A DNA stretch of 64,000 nucleotides from positions 3,532,232 to 3,596,231 of the forward strand of contig NZ_KK073768.1 of assembly GCF_000582685.1 (NCBI RefSeq). Direction: 5' to 3'. Source of the DNA: [Scytonema hofmanni] UTEX 2349 (GTDB taxonomy: Bacteria; Cyanobacteriota; Cyanobacteriia; Cyanobacteriales; Nostocaceae). Numbering within the stretch: the first letter of the stretch is position 1; every line of letters begins with the position of its first letter. The position numbers and the translations under genes are program-made. The notes under the pieces are model-generated. The model saw only the letters and a program-made list of their open reading frames with translations, ran no database searches and had not been told where the DNA came from. This document shows, piece after piece, positions 8,201 through 16,664 of the stretch.

Positions 8201-9016
8201 ATGGTATTAAACACTCAACAACACTTTCAAATTGAAACTTGTGGTTTAACTTTAGGATATAACGGAACAACGATAATTAAAAATTTAGATTTAACTATAC
8301 CAAAGGGGCAAATTACAGCTTTAGTTGGTGCAAATGGTTGTGGTAAGTCTACTTTACTGCGAGGATTGGCGAGATTGCTAAAACCGAGTAAAGGAAGTGT
8401 TTATCTAGATGCAACAGATGTATTTAAACTATCAACAAAAGATATTGCTCAGAAGTTGGCGATTCTTACCCAAGGACCAGTTCCACCGGAAGGATTAACG
8501 GTGAGAGATTTAGTTGCTTGCGGGCGTTTTCCTTATCAAAGTTGGTTGCAACAGTGGACAAAGGAAGATGAAAGATTGGTAGAAGTGGCGTTAGAAATTA
8601 CCAGAATGAAAGAATTCGCAGAAAGAGAATTAGATACTCTTTCTGGGGGACAGCGACAGCGTGCTTGGATTGCGATGGCTTTGGCTCAAGATACGGATAT
8701 TTTATTGTTAGATGAACCGACTACTTTTTTAGATTTGGCACATCAAATTGAAGTTTTAGATTTACTGTGGGAATTGAATCAAAATCAGGGACGAACTTTG
8801 GTGATGGTGTTGCACGATCTAAATCAAGCTTGTCGCTATGCTGATTATTTAGTTGCTGTGAAAGAAGGTCAAGTTTTTACAGTTGGGGAACCTAATTTGG
8901 TGATGACTGAGGAGATGGTAAGGGAAGTTTTTGGGTTAGAGTGTCGGATTGTCCCCGATCCAGTTTCAGGGACACCGATGTGTGTTCCAATTGGGAGGAA
9001 GGGAGGAAATAGATAA
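8201..9016 (+). CDS. FecE/FepC-like ABC transporter ATPase (metal-chelate uptake)
   Basis: A 271-residue ATP-binding subunit. It has Walker A GANGCGKST, signature LSGGQRQR, Walker B ILLLDEPT with TFLDLAHQ, and a switch His in VLHDLNQACRYADY, all as in iron-siderophore importers of the FecE/FepC class. It sits 95 bp after the two permeases, completing the inner-membrane pump apart from a binding protein. The N terminus continues normally from MVLNTQQHFQIETCGLTLGY. Confidence 0.93.
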   Translation: MVLNTQQHFQIETCGLTLGYNGTTIIKNLDLTIPKGQITALVGANGCGKSTLLRGLARLLKPSKGSVYLDATDVFKLSTKDIAQKLAILTQGPVPPEGLTVRDLVACGRFPYQSWLQQWTKEDERLVEVALEITRMKEFAERELDTLSGGQRQRAWIAMALAQDTDILLLDEPTTFLDLAHQIEVLDLLWELNQNQGRTLVMVLHDLNQACRYADYLVAVKEGQVFTVGEPNLVMTEEMVREVFGLECRIVPDPVSGTPMCVPIGRKGGNR

Positions 9017-9116
9017 AAGTAAAATATAAATTTATGACCAATAATTGTTTGATGCTTTACCAGATAATTGGTTGTGTTCGCGTTGTGTTGCATCCAAATA
9101 CCAACAATAAATAGTC

Positions 9117-10928
9117 GTGACAATATTATCAAAATCTCATAGAATTCCTGAAAAGGCTAGAAAGTCAAGCTATCCATTACAACGGTTGTTAAACTATGGA
9201 AGCCAATACCGTCAACAAATTTGGCTAGCAACGTTATTGTCTATAATCAATACGATTTTGGACTTAGCACCACCGTGGTTAGTTGGGATTGCGGTGGATA
9301 TACTTGTGGAACAGCAAAAGTCTGTCATTGCAAAGTTGGGTGTAAAAGATATATTTTGGCAGTTTATACTACTTTCGGTGGTAACTGTTATTATTTGGGT
9401 ACTCGAATCCCTTTCTCAGTATGCTTTTGATCGACTCTGGCGAAATTTAGCCCAAAATATTCAGCATAATTTGCGCTTGGATGCTTACAATCATTTGCAA
9501 GAATTAGATTCAGCTTACTTTGAAGAAAGTAGTACTGGTGGTTTGATGTCAATTTTGAATGATGATATCAACCAATTAGAAACTTTTTTGAATTATGGAG
9601 CCAATGACATCATTCAGATTACCACCTCAATTATCATTTTAGTTGGTGGTGCAATATTAATTTTACCTCCCTCTATTACCTTGGTGGCAATGTTGCCGAT
9701 GCCATTTATTATTTGGGGGTCTTTTAATTATCAAAAACGTCTAGAATCTCGTTATGCAGATGTTCGAGAAAGGGTAAGCTTTTTGAATTCTAGACTAGAA
9801 AATAATTTGAGTGGAATTAATACAATTAAAAGTTTCACTGCTGAGGCTTATGAAAGTGCTAGATTAGCAGGGGAAAGTGAAGCATATCGAAAAAGCAATA
9901 CTAAAGCAATTAAACTGTCAGCTGCATTTATTCCCTTAATTAGGATGCTCGTTTTAGTGGGATTTGTTGCCTTGTTATTTTGGGGAGGGATGGCAGCATA
10001 TGCTGGGAGAATATCTATTGGAAATTATAGTGTCCTAATTGTTTTAGTCCAGAGGATGTTGTGGCCTTTAGTAGAATTAGGAGAAATATTTGATAAGTAT
10101 CAAAGGTCTATGGCTTCTACCAATCGTGTCATGGATTTATTAGATACTCCTATTCATATTACTACAGGAGACATAGCTCTACCTATTGATAAAGTGCGTG
10201 GGAAAGTTGATTTTGCACAAGTTAGTTTTGCCTACCCAAATAGAGAGCCAATTATTAAACAATTGTCTTTACATATTCCCGCAGGAGAGACTATTGCAAT
10301 TGTTGGTTCTACAGGTTCTGGAAAAAGCACTTTAGTTAAATTACTATTGCGATTTTACGATATCTCTTCTGGAACTATTACTATTGATGGAATTGATATC
10401 CAACAATTGGATTTACATGATTTACGTCGCAGTATTGGCTTGGTAAGTCAGGATGTATTTTTATTTCATGGAACGGTTGCAGAAAATATTGCTTACGGGT
10501 CTTTTGATGCTAGTGATAGACAAATAGTAGAAGCAACCAAAGTTGCCGAAGCTCATGATTTTATTATGGGACTTCCTCAAGGTTATGAGACAATAGTTGG
10601 CGAAAGAGGTCAAAAATTATCTGGTGGACAACGGCAGAGAATTGCGATCGCTAGGGCTGTCTTGAAAAATCCGCCTATTCTAGTTCTAGATGAAGCCACA
10701 TCTGCTGTAGATAATGAAACGGAAGCAGCAATTCAGCGTTCTTTGGAGCGAATTACTGTGAATAGAACAACAATAGCGATCGCCCATCGTCTTTCCACTA
10801 TCCGTAATGCTTCGTGTATTTATGTGATGGAATATGGGAAATTAGTTGAGTCGGGAACCCATGAAAAATTGTTAGAAAAGAATGGGATTTATGCTAATTT
10901 GTGGCGGGTACAGTCGGGGATGAGTTAA
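9117..10928 (+). CDS. ABC half-exporter (fused membrane and ATPase domains)
   Basis: A 603-residue protein beginning with GTG. Residues 1-330 hold the six-helix exporter membrane domain (ABC_membrane). The ATPase domain has Walker A GSTGSGKST, signature LSGGQRQR, Walker B ILVLDEAT and H-loop IAHRLSTI. It works as a homodimer, or with a partner not in the window. It lies 100 bp downstream of the Fec-type ATPase on the same strand. Half-exporters of this type export siderophores or peptides in many bacteria, and some (YbtPQ, IrtAB) import ferric siderophores. Either role fits this context and the sequence alone does not decide. Confidence 0.88.
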   Translation: MTILSKSHRIPEKARKSSYPLQRLLNYGSQYRQQIWLATLLSIINTILDLAPPWLVGIAVDILVEQQKSVIAKLGVKDIFWQFILLSVVTVIIWVLESLSQYAFDRLWRNLAQNIQHNLRLDAYNHLQELDSAYFEESSTGGLMSILNDDINQLETFLNYGANDIIQITTSIIILVGGAILILPPSITLVAMLPMPFIIWGSFNYQKRLESRYADVRERVSFLNSRLENNLSGINTIKSFTAEAYESARLAGESEAYRKSNTKAIKLSAAFIPLIRMLVLVGFVALLFWGGMAAYAGRISIGNYSVLIVLVQRMLWPLVELGEIFDKYQRSMASTNRVMDLLDTPIHITTGDIALPIDKVRGKVDFAQVSFAYPNREPIIKQLSLHIPAGETIAIVGSTGSGKSTLVKLLLRFYDISSGTITIDGIDIQQLDLHDLRRSIGLVSQDVFLFHGTVAENIAYGSFDASDRQIVEATKVAEAHDFIMGLPQGYETIVGERGQKLSGGQRQRIAIARAVLKNPPILVLDEATSAVDNETEAAIQRSLERITVNRTTIAIAHRLSTIRNASCIYVMEYGKLVESGTHEKLLEKNGIYANLWRVQSGMS

Positions 10929-11073
10929 CAGTTAATAGTGAACAGTTATCAATGAGTTGCATCTTGATAATTGATGAATCATTTGGAATATGAATTTTAT
11001 TTTGTGCAAAGTTGGAAATGATTTATTTCAGCTGGAATTAAAAATTCATATTGAAATTCAGTAACACCAAAAA

Positions 11074-11544
11074 TTAGTTGTAATTTTTTTCAGAAACTAC
11101 AGGGGGAATTTGTGCGAAAATAGCAGACTGTAAAAGCTCAGGAAGTAGTTTCCAAGCAACAGCGCCTTTACGACTCTTGATGTACAATTGCATAAATTCT
11201 AGTAATGCTGTTGCTGGTTCTTCTTCTGGGGGAAGATTAACAAAAAGGTAGGTGGGTTTGTCTGGAGTTGATACGGAGACAACACAGCCTTGACTGCAAG
11301 CCCATAAACATCCAACGGGTTTTATTTCCAGTTCCCCAGATGTCAATTTTTCAGTGTACAAACTGTTGATTTTGTCAAGTAGAACTGTGCCGTCGGCAGG
11401 TTGTTTTTTTGGTCTTTCTTCAGAGGAGCGATGACAGGATGTGCAGATAAAGAGAGTGGCTTTAGATATGGAGTTAGGGTGTGTTGAGGTGGTATTTTTA
11501 GAACTCATCAATGACTCGATGAACGCCAGTAGTTTCTTTAGCAT
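11074..11544 (-). CDS. DUF1636 metal-binding (ferredoxin-like) protein
   Basis: A 156-residue protein. The core has a FICTSC motif near residue 32 and a GCLWACSQGC cluster near 78, the Cys pattern of DUF1636 proteins, thought to fold like thioredoxin-type ferredoxins and bind a metal or an Fe-S centre. An internal ATG at 11508 is an alternative start; neither start has a good ribosome-binding site. It lies downstream of mbtH on the same strand but behind a 103-bp MITE and a 261-bp gap, so it may be separately expressed. It ends 145 bp from the convergent exporter. An iron-related role is plausible but unproven. Confidence 0.8.
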   Translation of the reverse strand: MLKKLLAFIESLMSSKNTTSTHPNSISKATLFICTSCHRSSEERPKKQPADGTVLLDKINSLYTEKLTSGELEIKPVGCLWACSQGCVVSVSTPDKPTYLFVNLPPEEEPATALLEFMQLYIKSRKGAVAWKLLPELLQSAIFAQIPPVVSEKNYN

Positions 11545-11576
11545 GTCAATTTATTTGTATATATTGCTTATTTTAT

Positions 11577-11679
11577 ACTAGTACCGTGCGGCGTAAATAC
11601 GCCTACCATTTTAAAAGACTGCAAATGATAATTTTTTCAAGGTTCAATGGTGGGTTCATTTCCGCCATGCTGTACTAGT
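11577..11679. mobile_element. MITE-like element, 103 bp
   Basis: The termini are imperfect inverted repeats of about 22 bp. Both start ACTAGTAC and continue GCGGCGTAAAT on the left and GCATGGCGGAAAT on the right. It lies between mbtH and the DUF1636 gene and has no coding capacity. Confidence 0.6.
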
Positions 11680-11805
11680 TTCAATACCAATACCTAATTT
11701 ACATGACTTTCAGCCTTAACTGAACCGTATTGCATTAGGAAGTAACTGGAATCGCCGAGAGTGAAAGGGTGGAGAGACAATTTTGGCGATCGCTATGCAA
11801 AGTAA

Positions 11806-12030
11806 CTAGGTTTTACTACTAGCTTCTTCCATTTTTTTTCTAAGACTAAGAGGTCTCATATCAGTCCAAACTTCCTTAATATATTCAAGGCACTCTTGCT
11901 TGAAACCTCTTTTGCCTACATCTCTCCAACCAAGAGCGTTATTTCTGTCAGCAGGCCAAATGGAGTACTGGTCTTCGTGATTTACTACGACTTTATAAAT
12001 TGTCGTATCTTCTTTTTCATCTTGATACAT
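11806..12030 (-). CDS. mbtH: MbtH-like protein (NRPS adenylation-domain partner)
   Basis: A 74-residue protein with the MbtH signature: NHEDQYSIWPADRNNALGW, then GKRGFKQECLEYI, then EVWTDMRPLSLR. MbtH-like proteins bind NRPS adenylation domains and are often needed for their folding and activity. Four A domains are encoded upstream on the same strand, so this is probably their shared partner. A GGAG ribosome-binding site precedes the ATG. A degraded second copy of the C-terminal half lies at 13650-13765. A weak Fur-like match (about 12048-12066) precedes the start. Confidence 0.95.
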   Translation of the reverse strand: MYQDEKEDTTIYKVVVNHEDQYSIWPADRNNALGWRDVGKRGFKQECLEYIKEVWTDMRPLSLRKKMEEASSKT

Positions 12031-12094
12031 TTATTTCTCCAGTCAATTAATAATGATTAGCAAAAGATTGGTAGGTAATTAAAACAGATAAATT

Positions 12095-12313
12095 TCACGT
12101 TTCTATCGGTTCGAGGTATCCTTTACCTTCTAAAGTTTCAAGGTTAATATCTGCAACACACCGAACTTTTACGTAGTTTAATGTGAGATTTCCAACTAAA
12201 TGAACATTACCTTTCTGATTATCAAAGTCAGCTTCTGTTTGAAACAATGTCGGGGGCAACTTTAATTTGTATGGTCTAGCTGTTAATTTTTTCTTATTAT
12301 CAGCATTGACCAT
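12095..12313 (-). CDS. Small protein of unknown function next to mbtH
   Basis: A 72-residue frame (Lys/Leu-rich N terminus, acidic C terminus) between the MATE relic and mbtH, on the cluster strand. I recognise no family. The ATG directly abuts a perfect 11-bp hairpin (12314-12345), which leaves no room for a normal ribosome-binding site. An in-frame TGA lies just upstream, so the start cannot be moved far. It may be translated from a leaderless or processed RNA, may be controlled by the hairpin, or may not be a gene. It precedes mbtH by 64 bp. Confidence 0.45.
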   Translation of the reverse strand: MVNADNKKKLTARPYKLKLPPTLFQTEADFDNQKGNVHLVGNLTLNYVKVRCVADINLETLEGKGYLEPIET

Positions 12314-12345
12314 AAAGTGGTCAGTTCAACATGGCTGACCACTTT
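12314..12345. promoter_or_regulatory. Perfect hairpin abutting a start codon
   Basis: Arms AAAGTGGTCAG and CTGACCACTTT (11 bp, no mismatch) enclose a 10-nt loop. On the + strand it is followed by TTCTTTTT and looks like a terminator, but no + gene ends here. On the - strand it ends exactly at the ATG of the 72-residue frame. It may block transcription entering mbtH or hide the start of translation. Confidence 0.6.
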
Positions 12346-12439
12346 TTCTTTTTCAGGACACTTCCATTTCTCGTTATATAATGTATTTTTTTTACTCCGT
12401 AAGTTTGTAGGCTTGTTCGGACGAGCGATCGCATTTAGT

Positions 12440-12559
12440 CTAAACTCCAGTAATCAGCAGCATTCCCAGAATAGCGGGAGTTGATAACTTGAAAATTAGT
12501 TTAATGAGATTGCCTTGGAGGATCTCATTTGTCAGTTGAGATTGTTTTTGGGAAGTCAT
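12440..12559 (-). pseudogene. Relic of a second MATE exporter gene (N-terminal 39 codons)
   Basis: The - strand frame starting at 12559 reads MTSQKQSQLTNEILQGNL and continues for 39 residues to a TAG. The intact MATE at 13970-15325 begins MTSHKQSKIKNEILQGDL. Residues and DNA match along the first 35 codons, and similarity continues into the leader (a ttttttggct...tactcaac block). The rest of the gene is gone. It marks an ancient duplication of the SDR-MATE-MbtH segment. Confidence 0.85.
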
Positions 12560-12646
12560 TTTTAGGTTTTTGGCTAGATGCTGTTTACTCAACTTTATTT
12601 CTTCAGGGGAAACGCATCTAATTTGTTTTGACAGTAGTTTCTACAT

Positions 12647-13522
12647 TTAAGCACTAGCAACTTCGTCAAATGCAGTACTCATAGAAACGTCCTTCCAAGC
12701 ATCTAGTTCTTTTTTGACAAACTCCAGCTTGCCATAAACGCCATTAACGGCATCTGCCCCCAATGCTAATCTAAATGGTGGGTTCTCGCTATCAACCACT
12801 TTAAGAATTGCCAGAGCAGCTTTTTTTGGATCGCCTTGTTCCCGAACTTTCATATCACGCACACTCTGTACTTGCTCTAGAAGTCCACCAGTAAAGGTAT
12901 CATAGTCTTTAATTCGAGTATCAGTCACAACAAGAGAGCGTGTGACAAAATCTGTATGGAACGAGCCAGGCTCTATTAATGTCACTTTAATTCCCAGGGG
13001 AGAAACTTCGTGAGCTAATGCTTCAGAAATTCCTTCAAGAGCAAATTTGCTACTGCAATAAATTCCATCAGATCTACCAGCAGCAAAGCCAGCAATTGAT
13101 GAAATGTTAATAATATGTCCGGTGTGTTGTTTTCGCATGTAAGGTAGTACTGCTCGTAGCATTTCCAGAACACCAAAAAAATTAGTTTCAAATTGAAGTC
13201 GAACTAGCTTATCGCTTACTTCTTCAACTGCCCCCAAAACACCATATCCAGCATTATTAACTAGTACATCTATGCGCCCAAAGTTGGTAATAGCTTTTTT
13301 TACTGCTTCTGCAACCTCTTCAGGTTTCGTTACATCAAGTTGCACCGCTAATGTACGATCCGGAAAGCTTGCTGCTAAATCTTTTATCTGCTGGGGATTC
13401 CGTGCCGTTAGCACCACCGTTTCACCCCGTTCAAGCACTGTTTCTGCCAGCGCTCGACCAAAACCACTTGAACAACCAGTAATAAACCATACTCTTGTGT
13501 GTTGCTCTGACGACATCACCAT
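12647..13522 (-). CDS. SDR-family NAD(P)-dependent oxidoreductase, complete active site
   Basis: A 291-residue classical short-chain dehydrogenase. The cofactor motif TGCSSGFG (residues 15-22), NNAG (89-92) and catalytic Ser142, Tyr155 (YCSSK) and Lys159 are all present. The ATG at 13522 has a strong AAGGAG site 7 nt upstream. It probably reduces or oxidises a carbonyl or hydroxyl of the product or a precursor, but the substrate cannot be read from sequence. It is flanked by relics of mbtH (upstream) and MATE (downstream), so it lies in the middle of the duplicated segment. Confidence 0.88.
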   Translation of the reverse strand: MVMSSEQHTRVWFITGCSSGFGRALAETVLERGETVVLTARNPQQIKDLAASFPDRTLAVQLDVTKPEEVAEAVKKAITNFGRIDVLVNNAGYGVLGAVEEVSDKLVRLQFETNFFGVLEMLRAVLPYMRKQHTGHIINISSIAGFAAGRSDGIYCSSKFALEGISEALAHEVSPLGIKVTLIEPGSFHTDFVTRSLVVTDTRIKDYDTFTGGLLEQVQSVRDMKVREQGDPKKAALAILKVVDSENPPFRLALGADAVNGVYGKLEFVKKELDAWKDVSMSTAFDEVASA

Positions 13523-13649
13523 AGAAATTCTCCTTTTAGAACAAGTATTACTAAGCTAAAGAAATTTGAGGTTGCAGAAGCAAAATATGCTTTTTCTGAT
13601 GGAATCAAAATGCAAAATATACTCAAAATCCAATTTTTATACACATTTT

Positions 13650-13765
13650 TTATTGGATATTGCCAACTATTTCCTGCATCTTTTTCCGAAGACTGAGTGG
13701 TCTCATGTTAGTCCTGACTTCTTTCTATTAAAATTTACCATCCATCTGTTGCTTTTCTTTTCTCG
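13650..13765 (-). pseudogene. Relic of a second mbtH gene (C-terminal part)
   Basis: On the - strand from 13721, codons read EVRTNMRPLSLRKKMQE, against EVWTDMRPLSLRKKMEE in the intact MbtH at 11806. Upstream the similarity continues weakly but stop codons appear, and the N-terminal half with the SxWP region is missing. The DNA just upstream (13745-13800) also resembles DNA at about 12360-12410. This is a decayed duplicate between the intact MATE and SDR genes. The rest of 13523-13969 shows no gene. Confidence 0.8.
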
Positions 13766-13969
13766 TATTTTTTGAATTCTCCGTACATTCGTCGAATTGA
13801 CGTTATGCCATCAGTGAATATGTTTTGCAATACTTTTTCATTATGCCATATTGTCAGCTATTTAAAAAGTTTTCCGAAATCATATCTCATTTTATAGTAT
13901 TATGAATAAATCTTAACTTAGATACGATTAAATACTGCTAAAACTTCAAAATGCAAACAGCTTAATCAT

Positions 13970-15325
13970 TCAGATTTTATTTAAATTTTTAAATTCTATA
14001 AATGTTAATATAGATACGATTAGAATAAATAAAATATCTGCAATGAGCATTCCATAATATATGCCTTTTATGCCTAAAATTTTTGGAAAAAATAGCACTG
14101 CTGGCACATTTAAAATTATGCTTCTTAACAAAAGTACTCCTAATACAATTTTACCTTTACCTATAGATTGAAAAAGAGTATTACTAAAGAATGCTAAAGG
14201 CCATACTGGTGTTAAAATACTAACAATTCTAAAATTCCATACATCATTTTCTGTAAAATTAACATTTGGTAGAATTAGTCCTAAAAAACTTTTTGGAGAT
14301 AACTGCAAAGGCAACCACATTAGTATTAATAAAAAAGTTCCAATTATGACAAAAACTAAGTAGGCTTTCTTCAGCCTAGCATAATTTTTTGCCCCATAGT
14401 TCATCCCAATTATAGGTTGTAATGCTTGTGCAAAACCAATAATAGGAATAAATACTAATGAATTAATTTTCCCTGCTGCTCCAAAGAAAGCAATGTCATT
14501 ATTGGTTCCGTAGTAAGAAATCGAATTAAAAATTACAAAACTTTGAACCAATGACATAACTGGATAAAATAGTGCTGATGATCCTACTGATAAGACTGCG
14601 GGTAGTAAATCTATTGCCAGAGATATTTTTTTAAGGTTAACTGGAATAGAACTTTTACTTGTCACAAAATAAGCTAAATTTACAATGCTATAAACAACCA
14701 TTGCCATAAATGTAGCGAGTGCAATTCCCTGAGTTTTCCAATTAAATACAATAACAAATAGGGAATTTAAAAAAATATTAACTATGACAAAAATACCACT
14801 AAAAATAGTGGAAAGTCTAATTTGACCTTCGGAGTTAATCACCTCGTTACAAGCTTCTGCTAGTATCAAAAATACTGAACCAAGTACATAAATTTTCAAA
14901 TATTCCGCACCAGATGAAGCGACTTCACCACTTCCTCCCATAAATACAATTAATTGTTCAGCAAAGCTGTAACCAATAATTGTGATAAAAAAGGAGATGG
15001 CAATACTCATGACCGTCAAGTTGCCAAAGATTTTAGACTGAGTTTTAATATCTCCAGAACCAATAGCTCGACTGAGAATAGAAGCAGAACCTACGCCCAC
15101 TAAGGACGCAAATCCATTTATTATACCTGTAAGTGGTAGTGCAAGTGAGATACCAGCTAAAGCATTTTCGCCAATAAATCTTCCGGCAAATAAAGCATCA
15201 ATAAAACTGTTTAAACTAAGCATTAATATTCCTATGATACTAGGAATTGATAACTTGAATGTTAGCTTAATAAGATCACCTTGCAGGATTTCATTTTTAA
15301 TTTTAGATTGTTTATGTGAAGTCAT
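13970..15325 (-). CDS. MATE-family multidrug/natural-product exporter
   Basis: A 451-residue integral membrane protein with about twelve hydrophobic segments. MATE hallmarks include the N-terminal LSIPSIIGILMLSLNSFIDA helix, the Asn/Asp-containing helix LFAGRFIGENALAGISLALP and the inverted second half (IPIIGFAQALQPIIGMNYGA). MATE pumps are Na+ or H+ driven and commonly export the product of nearby NRPS-PKS genes (ClbM in colibactin clusters is an example). Together with the ABC half-exporter it is a candidate exporter for the metabolite. It lies between the two SDR genes, and a truncated sister copy is found at 12440-12559. Confidence 0.9.
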   Translation of the reverse strand: MTSHKQSKIKNEILQGDLIKLTFKLSIPSIIGILMLSLNSFIDALFAGRFIGENALAGISLALPLTGIINGFASLVGVGSASILSRAIGSGDIKTQSKIFGNLTVMSIAISFFITIIGYSFAEQLIVFMGGSGEVASSGAEYLKIYVLGSVFLILAEACNEVINSEGQIRLSTIFSGIFVIVNIFLNSLFVIVFNWKTQGIALATFMAMVVYSIVNLAYFVTSKSSIPVNLKKISLAIDLLPAVLSVGSSALFYPVMSLVQSFVIFNSISYYGTNNDIAFFGAAGKINSLVFIPIIGFAQALQPIIGMNYGAKNYARLKKAYLVFVIIGTFLLILMWLPLQLSPKSFLGLILPNVNFTENDVWNFRIVSILTPVWPLAFFSNTLFQSIGKGKIVLGVLLLRSIILNVPAVLFFPKILGIKGIYYGMLIADILFILIVSILTFIEFKNLNKI

Positions 15326-15358
15326 TCTTTTATGTTTGATTTTTTGGCTTTCTACTCT

Positions 15359-15653
15359 TTACTCAACCCTAATGAGACGGCTAACGCGATACTGCTTTAT
15401 TGCTTCTAACTCCATTGGAACAAACCTATCAATGGGAGCATCTCAATGAGTGCAGAAAGCTCTTTAAACCTCACCCCAACCCTCTCCTTAGTAAGGAGAG
15501 GGAGCAAAAGTCTTGTTTTTGCCCAATGCTTTGGGGGGAGTAAGGGGGTCGATTTAGGGTACATTTGCAAAGGTGAGATGCTCCCCCTATCAATGCTTTG
15601 ATTGTGGAATTCTCCTGAAATATTTCTTGCGGCCAAGGTTGTGGAACTTCCAT
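15359..15653 (-). pseudogene. Small ORF disrupted by a MITE
   Basis: A - strand frame from an ATG at 15653 reads MEVPQPWPQEIFQENSTI, then KALIG, and is cut by the 152-bp MITE. Beyond the element, in another frame, FVPMELEAIKQYRVSRLI continues to a stop at 15359. Removing the element and one 9-bp target copy joins the halves with a frameshift. The two pieces look like one former small protein between the SDR and MATE genes. I recognise no family, so this is a tentative call. Confidence 0.45.
15434..15585. mobile_element. MITE, 152 bp, with perfect 12-bp ends and 9-bp target duplication
   Basis: The termini are GGGAGCATCTCA and TGAGATGCTCCC. The direct repeat CCTATCAAT flanks both sides (15425-15433 and 15586-15594). 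The interior carries a CCCTCTCCTT/AAGGAGAGGG palindrome and no gene. The intact ends and exact target duplication indicate a fairly recent insertion. A 9-bp duplication fits elements mobilised by IS1- or IS4-like transposases rather than TA-targeting ones. Confidence 0.88.
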
Positions 15654-15672
15654 AATAAACCAAATGTAATTT

Positions 15673-16563
15673 TTAATCTAATCCCAAGTTTTTTCGCATA
15701 TTACCAAAATAATGCTTATCATAAAAGTACTGATATGGAAGTAACCTTTTATATAGAGCAAAAAGCTTAGTTCCCCACGGTGATTGGGTGACAAAATATT
15801 GTCTTTTAGGTTTGCGAACTTCCAGGGCTTCCAAAATCACATCTATCACTTTTTCAGGGGGTAAACTTCCACTGCGATTTGCTTTTTCCCCTAATTGCAT
15901 AAATATTGTAAAATTTTTACCATATATAGTTTTAGCCTCCGGTGACATATTAGCTAATACTTTTTGGTGATTTGCCTCTACTTTGTCAGCCTGCTCTGGT
16001 GTCACTATTGCTGATGGTAAGATAGAAAGAACCTCAACCCCACTAGAACTCAATTCCATTCGCAAAGAATCTGTAATTGCCTCAATCGCAATTTTGGAAA
16101 CAGATAAAAGTCCTCTATAAGGTATGGAGAATCTGCCACAAACTGCGCTAATATTAATAATTCGACCTTTAGTTTTTCGGATCATTGGTAAGAATGCTTG
16201 TGTAACTGCAATTTGACCAATAACATTGACTTCAAAATTCAATCTGATATCATCTATCGGAATACATTCTAATGGACCATCTACTCCGATATATGCATTA
16301 TTAATTAATGCATATAATCCTTCATCACCGCTCGCCAGTGAGACAACTTCAACTGCGGATTTAATTTCTTCTGGCTTTGTGATGTCCATAATAATAGGTG
16401 TTAAATTCCCAGATGCAGCCTCCTTTAGTGACTGTGCGTCTTTTTCGTTGCGGACTCCGGCAAAAACACGATACCCTTGCTTGTCTAATGAAAGTGCAAT
16501 TGCTCGACCAAGGCCTGTGGATGTTCCTGTAATGACGACAGCGCCTTTATTACTCTTAGTCAT
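15673..16563 (-). CDS. SDR-family protein with the catalytic Ser and Tyr replaced
   Basis: A 296-residue protein with an intact cofactor motif TGTSTGLG (12-19), but NNAG reads NNAY (88-91). Aligned with the SDR at 12647, the catalytic Ser position is Ala140 and the Tyr position is Leu153; only Lys157 is kept. Ordinary SDR hydride-transfer chemistry is therefore unlikely. It may bind NAD(P) or product without reducing it, or use another mechanism. A GAGGA ribosome-binding site precedes the ATG. It lies 101 bp after the P450 gene, so it is probably part of the tailoring set. Confidence 0.85.
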   Translation of the reverse strand: MTKSNKGAVVITGTSTGLGRAIALSLDKQGYRVFAGVRNEKDAQSLKEAASGNLTPIIMDITKPEEIKSAVEVVSLASGDEGLYALINNAYIGVDGPLECIPIDDIRLNFEVNVIGQIAVTQAFLPMIRKTKGRIINISAVCGRFSIPYRGLLSVSKIAIEAITDSLRMELSSSGVEVLSILPSAIVTPEQADKVEANHQKVLANMSPEAKTIYGKNFTIFMQLGEKANRSGSLPPEKVIDVILEALEVRKPKRQYFVTQSPWGTKLFALYKRLLPYQYFYDKHYFGNMRKNLGLD

Positions 16564-16664
16564 ACTTAGTTCCTCATTTTAAAATGTATTTTTTTGTGTG
16601 AAAAAGGTAAATTGAGAAATTTGGTAAATGTTTAGGAAACGGAATCAAAAACTCAATTCAGATA

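Noticed and set aside
13566..13775. Open frame of 69 codons on the + strand
   Set aside because: It is antisense to the mbtH relic; the - strand reading explains this stretch.
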